A stretch of 64,000 bases of DNA, from NCBI RefSeq assembly GCF_963675165.1, contig NC_087377.1:8139122-8203121 (forward strand), written 5' to 3'. The number at the start of each line of letters is the position of its first letter. Position 1 is the first letter of the stretch. Under the pieces are notes generated by a model. It did no database searches and had not been told where the DNA came from. It was given only the letters and a program-made list of their open reading frames with translations. Source of the stretch: Halichondria panicea (taxonomy: Eukaryota > Porifera > Demospongiae > Suberitida > Halichondriidae). Positions 32,554-42,252 of the stretch are shown here, piece by piece. The position numbers and the translations under genes were made by a program.

Positions 32554-33465
32554 CCATGGTCAAAAGTGGGAGCCGACTTATGTGAGCTAAAAGGACGTAC
32601 ATTACTTGTGGTGAGTGATTACTTTAGTAATTACGTTGAAGTCGAGAATGTTAGCAAACCCAATACAAATGGGGTGACCAAGCCGTTGAAGGCCATGTTT
32701 GCAAGGTGGGGTGTGCCTGAAGAGTTGGTGTCAGACAACGGCCCACAATTCAGCTCAACAGAGTTCGCAGAATTTTCAAGGAAATGGGGTTTCGAACACA
32801 CCACATCATCCCCACACTACCCACAATCGAATGGGAAAGCGGAAAATGCGGTCAAGACTGTAAAACGGTTATTTACCAAGGCCAGAGAAGCTGGCCAATC
32901 CGAATTCCAGGCTCTACTAGACTGGCGTAACACACCCACAGAAGGAATAGGCACCAGCCCAGCGCAACGGTTCCTTGGTCGCCGATGCAAAACACTCCTT
33001 CCCACAACCAGAGCACTATTACAACCTCAGTACTCAACAGAGGAGGACACGCAAGCAATAAACCAGCAGAAAAAACGTCAGGAACTCTATTACAATCGTC
33101 AAACCAAACCACTAACACCTTTGACCTCGGGAGACACAGTGAGATTGCGCTTACCTGGAGAGAAAACTTGGAGTGCTGGTGTCTGCACAGGACTAGTTGG
33201 CCCCAGAAGCTATAAAGTCCAAGTAGGTGGTCACGAGTACAGACGAAACCGCCGTCAAGTGATTCAAACTGAGGAACCTCGAGAGATTGAGCTCCCAGAA
33301 GCTATAGTCCAAGAAGAGCAGCCAAGTAGTGAACAGGGACCTGCCCCGAACGATACCACAAGGAATGTGTCCCCTCAATTAGAAACTAACATACCCAAAC
33401 CTGTACGCAGGTCTGGACGAAATCGGAAATCTCCAGATTGGTTCATGAACTATGTCCCAGCATAG
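32554..33465 (+). pseudogene. nested gypsy integrase core
   Basis: Same frame as pol, directly after the TGA. Contains VGADLCELKG (first catalytic D), VSDNGPQFSS (second D), and SNGKAENAVKTVKRLF (catalytic E). Then a basic C-terminal region with TPLTSGDTVRLRLPGEK and GLVGPRSYKVQV. A single stop codon is the only lesion, so it could be recent, a sequencing error or bypassed by readthrough. Confidence 0.88.
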
Positions 33466-33639
33466 GACAGAACACAAGTACGCGTTATTACGTAGCCTGT
33501 TATTACCTTTATTGTTAAATGTAGTCATTAGAATTATGGGTCACTATTATTTTACTATGGACCATTATGTTAATTTGTTTATGTCATCTATTTGGTTATG
33601 TATCGTTTAGTTATGTGTTTTTTTGGGGGAAAAAAAAGA

Positions 33640-33758
33640 TGTCACGATATTTAGCATTACATCATCTTTTGTACTCAGTGACCTCGCCTCGTGTTGATAT
33701 ACATTGGCTAAAGTGAAACTGACTAGCTAGTTGCAGTAAACTATATATGCTCGTTACA
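33640..33758 (+). repeat. 3' LTR, nested gypsy
   Basis: Identical to the 5' LTR and followed by the second GACTC target copy. Confidence 0.97.
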
Positions 33759-34251
33759 GACTCAACTTCAGTGAGGGCCTGCTTTCGCTAGTTGGGGAAT
33801 GAGCTGTCTTGTCAATCACAAGCCTCTGAAGCAGTGCCATCTGTTCCTTCAACTGGTGGCGCTCCTCTGCAAACTGCTCCTCCCGCAGTTGTCTGTCTCT
33901 AGCAAGTTCCTCCTCTCGTTGTCGCCTTTGTTCCTCTCTCTGCTCACTCTCAGCACGTCTTTGTTCTTCTCTCTGCTCTCTCTCGGCAGCTAGTTCTTCT
34001 TCTCGTTGTCGCCTTTGTTCCTCTCTCTGCTCTCTCTCGGCAGCTAGTTCTTCTTCTCGTTGTCGCCTTTGTTCCTCTCTCTGCTCTCTCTCGGCAGCTA
34101 GTTCTTCTTCTCGTCTCTGTCTCTCTTGTGCTATCTCCTCATCTCTCTTTCTGCGGTCCTCTAGCATCAGCTGCATCATCTCCCGGAGAGATGTAACATC
34201 TGTTCCCTCATTGCTAGACATCTTGTAGAGTCGTCCTGATCTAGTAGTCAT
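33759..34251 (-). CDS. gag: Gmr1-like gag, N-terminal coiled-coil part
   Basis: Starts at an ATG at 34251 and runs 164 codons to the insertion point. It has a short head (TTRSGRLYKMSSNEG), then an almost uninterrupted E/R/Q coiled coil built on an 18-residue unit (54-bp repeats, core EELAAEREQREEQRRQ, three near-identical copies), ending LKEQMALLQRLVIDKT. The frame continues exactly into the 29330-28024 segment when the nested element and one TSD copy are removed. A self-association role in Gag assembly is inferred from the coiled coil. Confidence 0.85.
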
Positions 34252-34287
34252 GAACTGTAGGTCAGTGGAAAATCTGTCGCACTAGCG

Positions 34288-34305
34288 ATCCCACCGCTGC
34301 CACCA
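34288..34305 (-). promoter_or_regulatory. primer-binding site, tRNA-Leu type
   Basis: Two bases inside the 5' LTR the minus strand reads TGGTGGCAGCGGTGGGAT, complementary to the 3' end, with CCA, of a eukaryotic tRNA-Leu (acceptor and T-arm end ...ATCCCACCGCTGCCACCA, from memory of tRNA-Leu(AAG)). Its position matches the usual minus-strand primer site. Confidence 0.8.
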
Positions 34306-34307
34306 AA

Positions 34308-34557
34308 TGTGAGGGATCGGGGATTTAGAGTACTTGAGATAACAGTTTTCACAGTCAGTTCGAAGGCACTCAACAAATACAAAACTCAAACACTTAAATA
34401 CTAAGACCTGTTTCTAGAATGTTCTACTCACAAAACACATGATCTAAAATGTTCTAGAATGTTCTACTAACAAAACACATGCTGTTCTAGAATGTTCACT
34501 ATAGTACTTGTGGTTTACCACATGATTAGCAATGTCCTGTGAGGCCTTGTCCTCACA
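34308..34557 (-). repeat. 5' LTR of the Gmr1-like element
   Basis: Identical to the 3' LTR except one base (ggcactc versus ggcacta). Carries the same three TTCTAGAATGTTC words at 34412-34424, 34452-34464 and 34485-34497. Drives minus-strand transcription. Confidence 0.97.
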
Positions 34558-34905
34558 GTGTTTAAGAAGAAGACTGGATCTGATGGCTCAGTAGAACGAT
34601 ACAAGGCGAGACTAGTAGCTACACTCAGAAATATGGGACAGACTACGATGAAACATTCTGCCCAGTGGTTAGAAAAGAATCACTACGTGTCCTCATTGCT
34701 CTATCTGTTCAGAATGGACTCAAGCTTTTCTCTTGAGGAAGAAGTGTTCATGAAACAACCTGAGGTAAATGGAAAGGAGCAGTACGTCTGTAAACAAGAA
34801 GAGCATCTATGGACCGCGATGCTGGAACACAGCTCAATTGAAGGAGATGGATTTCACTCAGTCACAAAACAACCCATGTATCTACGAGAAGTTTTATATT
34901 GGAGT
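34558..34905 (+). pseudogene. copia RT, middle segment
   Basis: Resumes the copia RT after the gypsy insertion with VFKKKTGSDGSVERYKARLV. It decays through several frames (KEQYVCKQEEHLWTAM; CIYEKFYIGV) and stops being copia at about 34904, where the YR element begins at GTTAATTGG. The YADD-type catalytic loop lies on the far side, at 45192. Confidence 0.8.
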
Positions 34906-34919
34906 TAATTGGGCTGAAC

Positions 34920-35238
34920 CCACGACTAGGCTTACACGTGAATATACCATCACAAACCACAAAGGTTTCAGACCAACCCAACTAACACATCACATTAATC
35001 GGCTACTCCGTGCTCTTATAATTACTTATTAACCATGTATAGCTTAACCACCAACCGCAAGTGGTTAGTTCCCAAAACCACACCCTAGTAGCTTAGGTAC
35101 ATCCTGTTCGCTTGGGGAGAGGGGTCAGCAGAACCACCCCAAAAGGGAGTGGCTCGTTACATGAGCCCTACCCGACCCCAAGCCTAGTACCTACCACTGT
35201 TACAAAGTTCAGATAAGGTGTATATGAAATTATAATGA
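34920..35238. other. 3' non-coding end of the YR element
   Basis: About 300 bp between the terminal inverted repeat and the recombinase C-terminus, with no ORF. It contains accaccccaaaagggagtgg and other C/A-rich text, presumably the element's terminal or circle-junction region. Confidence 0.4.
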
Positions 35239-36100
35239 CTAATGAGCATTATACAAGTTCCGAACAGTTTCGTTACTGCTGACCGATAGTTCTAGCGACG
35301 GTACACAACTGGTCCCGGGGAGTGCGAACATACAACAGATAAGCCGAGCTTTCCTACCTGCCCATCGTCTTAATGAGCTGCCCCGATTCTGAAGCTGTGT
35401 CCAGCATACTGCTATCGACAAGGCTGATCTCACCGTTTTGATGAACCTCTACCGTCAATAAATTGAATAAATTGGCCTGAAGTGATCCTCTTGATACCAT
35501 ACCTCTTGATACCATATAGGCCAACCCTGCCACTGGGCATATGTCGTTATCCGTTTTTCCGACCACTACCGACACACCTTGGCGGAATGGGTCCGTCTTC
35601 GATGCCTGATCTAGGGTCATCGACGCCGAACGACAGGTGCACACTCTCGTCGTACTCAACGTCCGATGGAACTATGATTTCACCTGCTCTCAAGAAGCCG
35701 GAGCATTACAGCATCTGGCTGGCAGGTCATCTTTTCCCAGACTGGTAGACTACGAATCGTTGGCGTAATTGGTAGGCAGGAGATCGCCTTCTTCTCCTCT
35801 GATAACGTATTCCAGTCGAGGCATTGCCTCTACCCTGGGATTTCCCATACCGAGGGCGATTTGGACTGCAGCCAGCTTTGCCACAAACAAATGTGCCACA
35901 AAGAGACTGTTCTGATGCCGGGAAAGGGGTAATTTCTGCTGTTCTACAACATTTTAGGTACCTATTTGAACCGGTCCGGTATTCCCGCTGAGCTAAACCG
36001 GCGGAAAACAAGCTTCGAACGATTCCCTCCAGGTGGGAGCTAGCCAGTCCAGGTGCTGGTCCGTTAGGAGGGACACCATTGTCGGATGCAGTCTGTACTG
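35239..36100 (-). pseudogene. tyrosine recombinase of the YR retroelement
   Basis: Several frames add up to a tyrosine recombinase. N-terminal SAM-like part in pieces (SSHLEGIVRSLFSAGL; FPASEQSLCGTFV), a basic middle, then the C-terminal catalytic region with GHSFRIGAA at 35405-35379. That supplies the H-x-x-R box (His at 35399-35397, Arg at 35390-35388), and it is followed by a region around LPGTSCVPSLELSV. YR elements use this enzyme in place of an integrase to insert circular cDNA. At least four frameshifts or stops. Confidence 0.6.
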
Positions 36101-36490
36101 TGCCTGGCTGGCCGCTGGGACCTGGGAGATACACGTTATCTCTAGAAATGGCGTCAGCCAAGACCCCTGGTACGTGTACCGCGATTAAATCCACCCTGAA
36201 TCGGTATCTTGCTATTCCCCGAATTCTACTGCTCCCGTATTGTCGCAGTAGACCGTCACTGCCGAGTCCTTCCCCCAAATTGCTAAAGCCCATACAATCG
36301 GGAGCAGCTATCTACCCCCAGTTCCGGCCACCTCGACATGGCCTCGCTCTCCCATTTGACTTGGAACCACCGCGAGGACCAGAAGGCCCCAAAACCGGAT
36401 GCGTCCGTGTACACCGTGAATCGTTCCGGCCGATTGTCCACCGATCTAAAGGGAGCCAGAAAGGTATGCCACCAGAAGAGGTCTGATCTG
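36080..36490 (-). pseudogene. RNase H of the YR retroelement
   Basis: The frame starting at the insertion edge reads SDLFWWHTFLAPFRSVDNRP, then ERFTVYTDASGFGAFW with the T-D-A-S active site. In the next frame VDLIAVHVPGVLADAISRDN gives the terminal H-V-P-G and A-D-x-x-S-R-D block. Removing the gypsy element and one ATCTG copy keeps this frame open into 40656 and above, showing that RT and RNase H were one gene. Confidence 0.7.
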
Positions 36491-36697
36491 TGTGGAATGT
36501 GAACTAATTGTATCATGTATTTAGTAGAGTATTCTAGAATGTTCTGTTAGATTGTTTGTACTATGCTAGTTGTTATTAGATAGATCTAGAACCTTCTAGG
36601 AACTGTTTTGGTGTTTTGTATAAATACTCTGGTGTTGTTACAATGATGAGTCTTCATGTCTAAAAGTCAAATGACAACAAATCTACACGATACTACA
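36491..36697 (+). repeat. 5' LTR, gypsy in the YR element
   Basis: 207 bp, TGTGGAATG...CTACA. Contains TTCTAGAATGTTC (36532-36544), a perfect three-unit heat-shock element, and a TATAAATA box (36619-36626) about 75 bp downstream, a promoter-like arrangement. Confidence 0.95.
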
Positions 36698-36715
36698 TGG
36701 TAGCAGCGGTGAACT

Positions 36716-37528
36716 ATGGCCCACTTACGTCTACAACCGTTTAACTTTCGCAACCCCGATGACTGGCCTCGATGGAAACGCCGGTTTGAGCAGTTCAGAG
36801 AAGCGTCCTCTCTGACAGACGACAGTGCCAGAAAGCAAGTTAATACTCTTCTGTACGAAGAAGCAGATGCGGTGTTATCATCTACGAATGTAACCGCAGA
36901 GGAGCGTGCTGTCTATGAGACTGTTCTCGAGAAATTCGACGCTTTTTTCCAAGTGAGAAGAAATGTGATTTTTGAACGGGCACGATTCAACCAAAGGAAC
37001 CAACTCAGTGGAGAGACGATGGAACAGTACATAATGGAACTGTACAAGTTAGCCGAAAGCTGTAACTACGGCGACATGAAGGACGAGATGATCCGTGATC
37101 AACTAGTAGTGGGAATTCATGACAATGCACTCTCAAAGCGACTGCAACTGCTCACTCTGGACAAAGCCAAAAAGACGGTACGTCAACAAGAGGCAGTGGG
37201 AGAACAGCTTAAAGGAACAGTAAAGGACGAATCAAGCTTAGACCAGCTTCGACAACGAAAAGGATTCCGTAAACAATGGAAGGCCAAAAAGCCAAGCTCA
37301 ACAAACCCTCGAGTACCAACCAAGTCTAATTGCCAACGCTGTGGGAGAGGCCAACACACTCGTGAGAAATGCCCTGCTAAGGAGGCTACATGTCACACAT
37401 GTCAGAAGAAAGGCCACTACAGTGCACAGTGTTTTTTCAAGAATGTATCCGAGTTGGAAAGTGGTAATGGCATGGATGCAGCTTATCTGGACACAGGTTC
37501 AAGTAAATCAGAAAACAACCTCGTTTAA
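36716..37528 (+). CDS. gag: gypsy gag (in the YR element)
   Basis: 270 codons starting 18 bp after the LTR. Capsid-like part with FRNPDDWPRWKRRFEQFREA and VIFERARFNQRNQLSGETME, then two zinc knuckles CQRCGRGQHTREKC and CHTCQKKGHYSAQC. The frame ends just before the protease, which lies in the +1 frame. It is the best-preserved ORF of this element. Confidence 0.9.
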   Translation: MAHLRLQPFNFRNPDDWPRWKRRFEQFREASSLTDDSARKQVNTLLYEEADAVLSSTNVTAEERAVYETVLEKFDAFFQVRRNVIFERARFNQRNQLSGETMEQYIMELYKLAESCNYGDMKDEMIRDQLVVGIHDNALSKRLQLLTLDKAKKTVRQQEAVGEQLKGTVKDESSLDQLRQRKGFRKQWKAKKPSSTNPRVPTKSNCQRCGRGQHTREKCPAKEATCHTCQKKGHYSAQCFFKNVSELESGNGMDAAYLDTGSSKSENNLV

Positions 37529-38199
37529 GATGGACACAGGAGCGGAGGTCACAGCGATATTGATGGATACTTACCGACACTTAAAGAAGCCGCAGCTGAC
37601 AACAGCTAGCAAAGCTCTATATGGACCTTCAAGAATCAAGTTGAAAGTAAAGGGAATGTTCGTGGCATCAATTTCTCGTGGAGACGTCGTGACGAAACAG
37701 CCCATATTTGTAGTGGATGGTCTGAAGACTAATTTGCTTGGATTACCTGCTATATCTGCATTGAATCTTGTAGTCAGGTTAGACGCCACTGTCGAAGGAC
37801 CAAACAACACCCAAGCTATGGTAATACAGAAATACCCATCTGTTTTTCAAGGTCTCGGCAATCTAGGAGAGGAGTATGAGATAAAACTGAAAGATGGTGC
37901 TAAGCCTTACTCACTCATGGCTCCCAGACACATAGCATTACCTCTAAGGCCAAAGGTGAAGGAGGAGCTCTCAATCTCTGGGCGTCATATCCAAAGTGGA
38001 CAAACCGACACAATGGTGTGCAGGGATAGTCGTGGTGCCAAAGAAGGCAGGAGCAATCCGAATTTGTGTCGACCTCAAGCCACTAAACGAGCATGTACTC
38101 AGGGAAGTACATCCACTGCCGAAAGTGGATGACACACTGGCTCAAATGACAGGAGCTAAAGTATTCAGCAAACTGGATGCAAACAGCGGGTTCTGGTAA
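37500..38199 (+). pseudogene. gypsy protease and RT start (in the YR element)
   Basis: The protease begins FKMDTGAEVTAILMDTY (D-T-G) and includes PIFVVDGLKTNLLGLPAI. RT starts with the YEIKLKDGAKPYS block. A frameshift near 37990 leads to WCAGIVVVPKKAGAIRICVD and LDANSGFW, where a TAA at 38197-38199 interrupts RT. Confidence 0.85.
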
Positions 38200-38928
38200 A
38201 TTCCGCTAGCCAAGACCTCAAGACACTTGACGACTTTCATTACTCCTTTTGGTCGGTACTACTTTAACAAATTGCCATTTGGAATATCAAGTGCCCCGGA
38301 ACACTTTCAGAAACGAATGAGTAACATACTCTCAGGACTGGAAGGAGTTCTCTGTCTGATTGACGATGTGCTAGTCTTCGAAAAAGACAAACACGAGCAT
38401 GACGAGAGACTTGCAGCAGCTCTAACACGGATCAAAGAAGCCAGAGTCACACTCAACGTAAGCAAATGCGAGTTTGAGAAGAGCAAATTGAAATTCCTCA
38501 GTCATGTGATAGATGCTGATGGGATTCGAGCAGACCCAGATAAAACATCAGCTATTCGGAATATGGTACCCCCCACCAATGTATCTGAGCTACGACGCTT
38601 TATGGGGATGGCAAACCAATTGGGAAAGTTTTCGAGCAAACTAGCAGAATTATCCCAACCACTTCGAGTGCTACTTAGCAAACGAACAGCCTGGATATGG
38701 GGACATGACCAAGAGAAAGCATTCACAGATCTCAAAGAAGAGCTATCAAGACCGACAATTTTGGCACTCTATAATCCACTAGCAGCAACAAAAGTTTCTG
38801 CAGATGCCTCAGCATACGGGTTGGGAGCAGTCTTACTACAAGAAGACAATTCCATGTGGAAGCCAGTTGCATATGCCTCCAGGTCAATGTCTGAAACAGA
38901 GCAACGATATGCTCAGATCAAGCTTTAG
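38200..38928 (+). pseudogene. gypsy RT palm/thumb and RNase H start
   Basis: Continues past the TAA with TTFITPFGRYYFNKLPFGIS, the catalytic CLIDDVLVFEKD, and the thumb segment VPPTNVSELRRFMGMANQLG. It then enters RNase H (KVSADASAYGLGAVLLQ). A frameshift after YAQIKL at 38928 breaks it. Confidence 0.88.
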
Positions 38929-39665
38929 CTATCACCTGGGCATGTGAGAAGTTTGCAAGCTACATATTGGGAATGAAATTCCATATTGAAACAGATCACA
39001 AACCGCTAGTACCTTTACTAGGTTCGAAAGATCTCGACAAACTTCCACCCCGAGTGTTAAGATTTCGATTGCGACTTGCACGATTTCAGTACACAATTGA
39101 GCATGTTCCTGGAAAATATTTGTACACAGCCGATGCTTTATCAAGAGCACCTGAAGCAACCACTGAGAATGACACCAGATTACAAGAGGAGACGATAGTA
39201 GCATGCATTACTCATCTTCCAGCTGGCAAAGAAAGACTCGACGAATATAGGAAAGCCCAAGCAGCTGACCCTATTTGCTCTACCGTTGCAAGCTACTGCC
39301 AACATGGTTGGCCAAATCAAAGTGAAATCACTCCCGATATCAAACCCTACTGGAAAGCTCGTGGTGACCTTATGATACCCGATGGTACACTTTTGCTTTA
39401 CGACCAACGAATTGTAGTCCCAAAAGCACTGCAAAGGCAGACCCTACAAAAGATTCACACGGGACATCAAGGAATTCAACAATGTCGTCTCCGTGCCAAA
39501 CTCTCTATTTGGTGGCCGGGAATATCAAAAACCATCAACGACATGGTTAAGCAATGTTCAACATGTTCGAAGCACTTCAGTGAACCAATGATACCAACAC
39601 CACTTCCTGACTACCCGTGGCAAAAAGTATCATCTGACCTATTTCAACTCGATGGTGCACAATAA
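38929..39665 (+). pseudogene. gypsy RNase H end and integrase zinc domain
   Basis: Frame with FHIETDHKPLVPLLG, VPGKYLYTADALSRAP (RNase H terminus) and the integrase zinc domain (HTGHQGIQQCRLR, CSTCSKHF). It shifts frame near 39655, at the start of the catalytic core (SSDLFQLDGAQ, with the first Asp). Confidence 0.85.
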
Positions 39666-40373
39666 TTATATTGTAGTTGTCGACTATTACTCAAGGTACC
39701 CAGAAGTTGTCAAACTGCCAACAACTACCTCCAGACAAATCATTGAAGTTCTGAATAGAATATTTTCTCGTCATGGAATTCCGGAAACCCTAGTGAACGA
39801 CAATGGACCTCAGTACTCATCTCGAGAGTTTCAAGATTTCGCAAGTTCCCGCCATTTGACAAGCAGTCCTCACTATGCACAGAGCAACGGACATGCAGAG
39901 AGAGCAGTGAAGACGGTGAAGAAACTGTTGCGAGAAGCAGAAGACCCTAACATGGCCTTACTAAGTTATAGGTCAACTCCTTTCCCTTGGTGCGGGCTCT
40001 CACCAGCTGAATTGCTGATGGGGAGACGAATACGAGCTAACATGCCTATTCAGAAAGACTTGCTTATCCCAGACTGGAAATACCTGAACCAGTTTCACAA
40101 AAGGAATCAAGAGTTCAAGGACAGGAAGATTTTGATTGCCGCCACAGGACCCAGTCACTCCCAGCACTCCCTGACAAAACAGAAGTGTGGGTTACTACAG
40201 GAAACCAACCGATACTTGGACAAATTGTGACTTCTACAACTACCCCTCGATCTTATGTTGTAAGTATACCCAGTGGAGAAATTAGGAGAAACAGGAGTCA
40301 TCTCAACCCAATACCTCACTCCGATAACAGGACCGAAGAACCTGACCCGATTACAACTACGAGGGTGATTTAA
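39652..40373 (+). pseudogene. gypsy integrase core and C-terminus
   Basis: Contains VVVDYYSRYPEVVKLP, LVNDNGPQYSSREFQDF (second catalytic D) and SNGHAERAVKTVKKLL (catalytic E), then RSTPFPWCGLSPAELLMGRR. A shift near 40185 moves the final 60 residues (QPILGQIVTSTTTPRSYVVS) into another frame. Confidence 0.85.
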
Positions 40374-40443
40374 ACCAGATCCCGAACTGGGACAGCTATT
40401 CACCCACCAGAGAGACTGTAATTCCATCCCAGAGAAAGGGGGA

Positions 40444-40655
40444 TGTGGAATGTGAACTAATTGTATCATGTATTTAGTAGAGTATTCTAGAATGTTCTGG
40501 TAGATTGTTTGTACTATGCTAGTTGTTATTAGATAGATCTAGAACCTTCTAGGAACTGTTTTGGTGTTTTGTATAAATACTCTGGTGTTGTTACAATGAT
40601 GAGTCTTTATGTCTAAAAGTCAAAATTAATGACAACAAATCTACACGATACTACA
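40444..40655 (+). repeat. 3' LTR, gypsy in the YR element
   Basis: 212 bp, same heat-shock word at 40485-40497. Differs from the 5' LTR by two substitutions and an inserted attaa. Confidence 0.95.
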
Positions 40656-41451
40656 ATCTGTATGACTGATTCAATCGAAGGCAGCATAAAGGTCCGGACC
40701 ACGCAGCAGGCATGGCCAACTAGCGATTCCAGTTTACGTCTTTCGCATGATTCCCGGCCCCAGCCATGATCGGATCAGATCCTGTAATGCTCGGAGTTTG
40801 GTATCGGATAGACAAATCTCAAGTGATCGAGTATCAATCTCAATACCCAGGAAGGTTAGGCAGGTGGACGGTCCTTCCAATTTGGGGAGTGCTACTGGGA
40901 GACCTAGATCCTCAAACGTTCTAAGCAGGTGTTCTAACGAGCGGGTACATTCGTCACTCTCCCAATACCATGTAGTCATCAAGATAATGAACGATAAAAT
41001 TAACCCCTTCTTGGCGAATAATCCATTCCGCTGCGTCCGCTACTACTGACCTGAGACCGAATGGCAATGTGGTGTTTTCACATCCACCTTCGCCGCCTCT
41101 TCCCAATCCATCGTCCACTGAGGCATATTTCAGTGAGCCGTCATTAACACTCGCCCCTTCTGGGGATGAGAGGTCCACAATCAACCTCCATTCCCCCGGA
41201 GTTCGTATGAACCCCCGGGTGAAGTGCTCGAGGGAGGGGGCCGATGATTCGCCCAGCTGCGCACTTCGTCGCCAAGTAGTCTCGAATTGCTTCTGGGTGG
41301 AGACGGACAGCACCTACCCTAAAGCCCCCTTCTGTAATGTAACCACGAAACCGTTGGTCCGGGTGATTAACCAGTTTTTGGTTCCACACATACCGCACCT
41401 GGGAGTGAGGTGAGATGCATGCCATGAGGTCCTCGATGTACTGGTACACGC
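40656..41451 (-). pseudogene. DIRS-like reverse transcriptase
   Basis: Frames read, from the right: VYQYIEDLMACISPHSQV, LVNHPDQRFRGYI, then HFTRGFIRTPGEWRLIVDLS, NTTLPFGLRS, NFIVHYLDDYMVLGESDE (YLDD active site intact), and GPSTCLTFLGIEIDTRSLEI. The last motif is characteristic of YR-element RT. The frame then runs into the gypsy insertion at 40655. Only a few frameshifts. Confidence 0.75.
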
Positions 41452-41987
41452 CTGCAGAGGATATACACGAATGACCTACCCCTAGGCTGTAACAATGCAC
41501 TGTCAACATAAATGCAACAATGATCAATCAACACATAGATAAATATAATGCTAACTAAGCCAGATCGTCCTGATTAGCATGGGCGAAATCTTTCTCGGTG
41601 ACCTTGCCTGCTCGCTCTGGGTAGTTAAGGCCCGGGTCTAGCCTTAAATACCAAAATTTACACTATGTTCATACTGCTGTATTATTTGTAATATACAGTG
41701 TTTGCTGCATCAAAATGATGCAAAATGAAGCTCAATGTTTTCTTTTTCTAAAAAACTGATTAGCTTAATTCAATTATGCTAATTAGCCCGTCATGGCAGT
41801 TTTGTAAGAAGAACTACAAATGCGGACATGAAGAAGCTAAGATCAAGCTTCGAACATCTCATAGCTAAGTACTAGGATGCATTCTTGAGATACACAACAT
41901 AGCCTACCTCTAGAGTGGCCAGCATAGCTAAGGCAGTTTTGCACATATTAATTTCCCCAGCTGGAAACATAATCATGACAACCTACT

Positions 41988-42075
41988 CGGATCAGGTGGC
42001 ACCGACACCCTAACTTTTGTTATTTTAACCCGAACCCCTCCCCCTGCAAAATTACATCCGGTGCCACCTGACCCG
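41988..42075. repeat. 88-bp MITE-like inverted repeat
   Basis: CGGATCAGGTGGCACCG (41988-42004) and its near-perfect reverse complement (42059-42075) bound 54 bp of C-rich sequence. No coding. No clear target duplication. Confidence 0.75.
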
Positions 42076-42252
42076 CAGCTAGTACCTTGGACACGTGACT
42101 TCACTTCCAATAATAAACATTATGAATCTCTACATAATCTACATGAAATGTTGGCAATGAATAAAATTAATGTTATCAGTGCCTGACCCAGGCCCGCATG
42201 TTGGCTTTAATTACCGGATTAGCAACTTCCGGATCTCAGAGCGAGTTTTGAG

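Larger units (their letters stand above)
29336..33758 (+). mobile_element. Ty3/gypsy element nested in the Gmr1-like gag
   Basis: 4.4-kb element with identical 119-bp LTRs and TSD GACTC (29331-29335 and 33759-33763). Standard order: gag, protease, RT, RNase H, integrase. Primer site TGGTGGCAGCGGCGGGATC starts right after the 5' LTR. A G/A tract (gggggaaaaaaaga) precedes the 3' LTR. LTR identity indicates a very recent insertion, yet the coding region has frame lesions near 30590-30640 and an in-frame TGA at 32551. Confidence 0.95.
25024..34557 (-). mobile_element. Gmr1-like Ty3/gypsy element (INT before RT)
   Basis: Minus-strand element bounded by 250-bp LTRs that differ at one base, with a 5-bp TSD (GTGTT). 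Without the inserted gypsy at 29336-33758 it would be about 5.1 kb. Order on the minus strand: LTR, tRNA-Leu primer site, gag-protease (34251 to 28024, frame continuous once the insert is removed), then integrase-RT-RNase H (28106 to 25269), polypurine tract, LTR. The integrase-first pol order is the hallmark of the Gmr1 group, described originally from deuterostomes. All catalytic motifs are present, and the only interruption seen is the nested element. Young by its LTR identity. Confidence 0.93.
36491..40655 (+). mobile_element. Ty3/gypsy element nested in the YR retroelement
   Basis: 4.2 kb, LTRs 36491-36697 and 40444-40655, TSD ATCTG (36486-36490 and 40656-40660). Standard order: gag, protease, RT, RNase H, integrase. 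Primer-site-like TGGTAGCAGCGGTGAAC abuts the 5' LTR, and a purine tract (agagaaaggggga) precedes the 3' LTR. LTRs differ by two substitutions and a 5-bp indel, so it is older than the other two complete gypsies. The ORFs carry at least five lesions. Confidence 0.93.

Noticed and set aside
33754-34251. E/R-rich ORF as a stand-alone host coiled-coil protein
   Set aside because: It starts just inside the 5' LTR and continues in frame into the gag of the surrounding retroelement once the nested insert is removed.
34288-34305. Partial tRNA gene
   Set aside because: Only the 3' 18 bases match, at the exact position of a primer-binding site next to an LTR.
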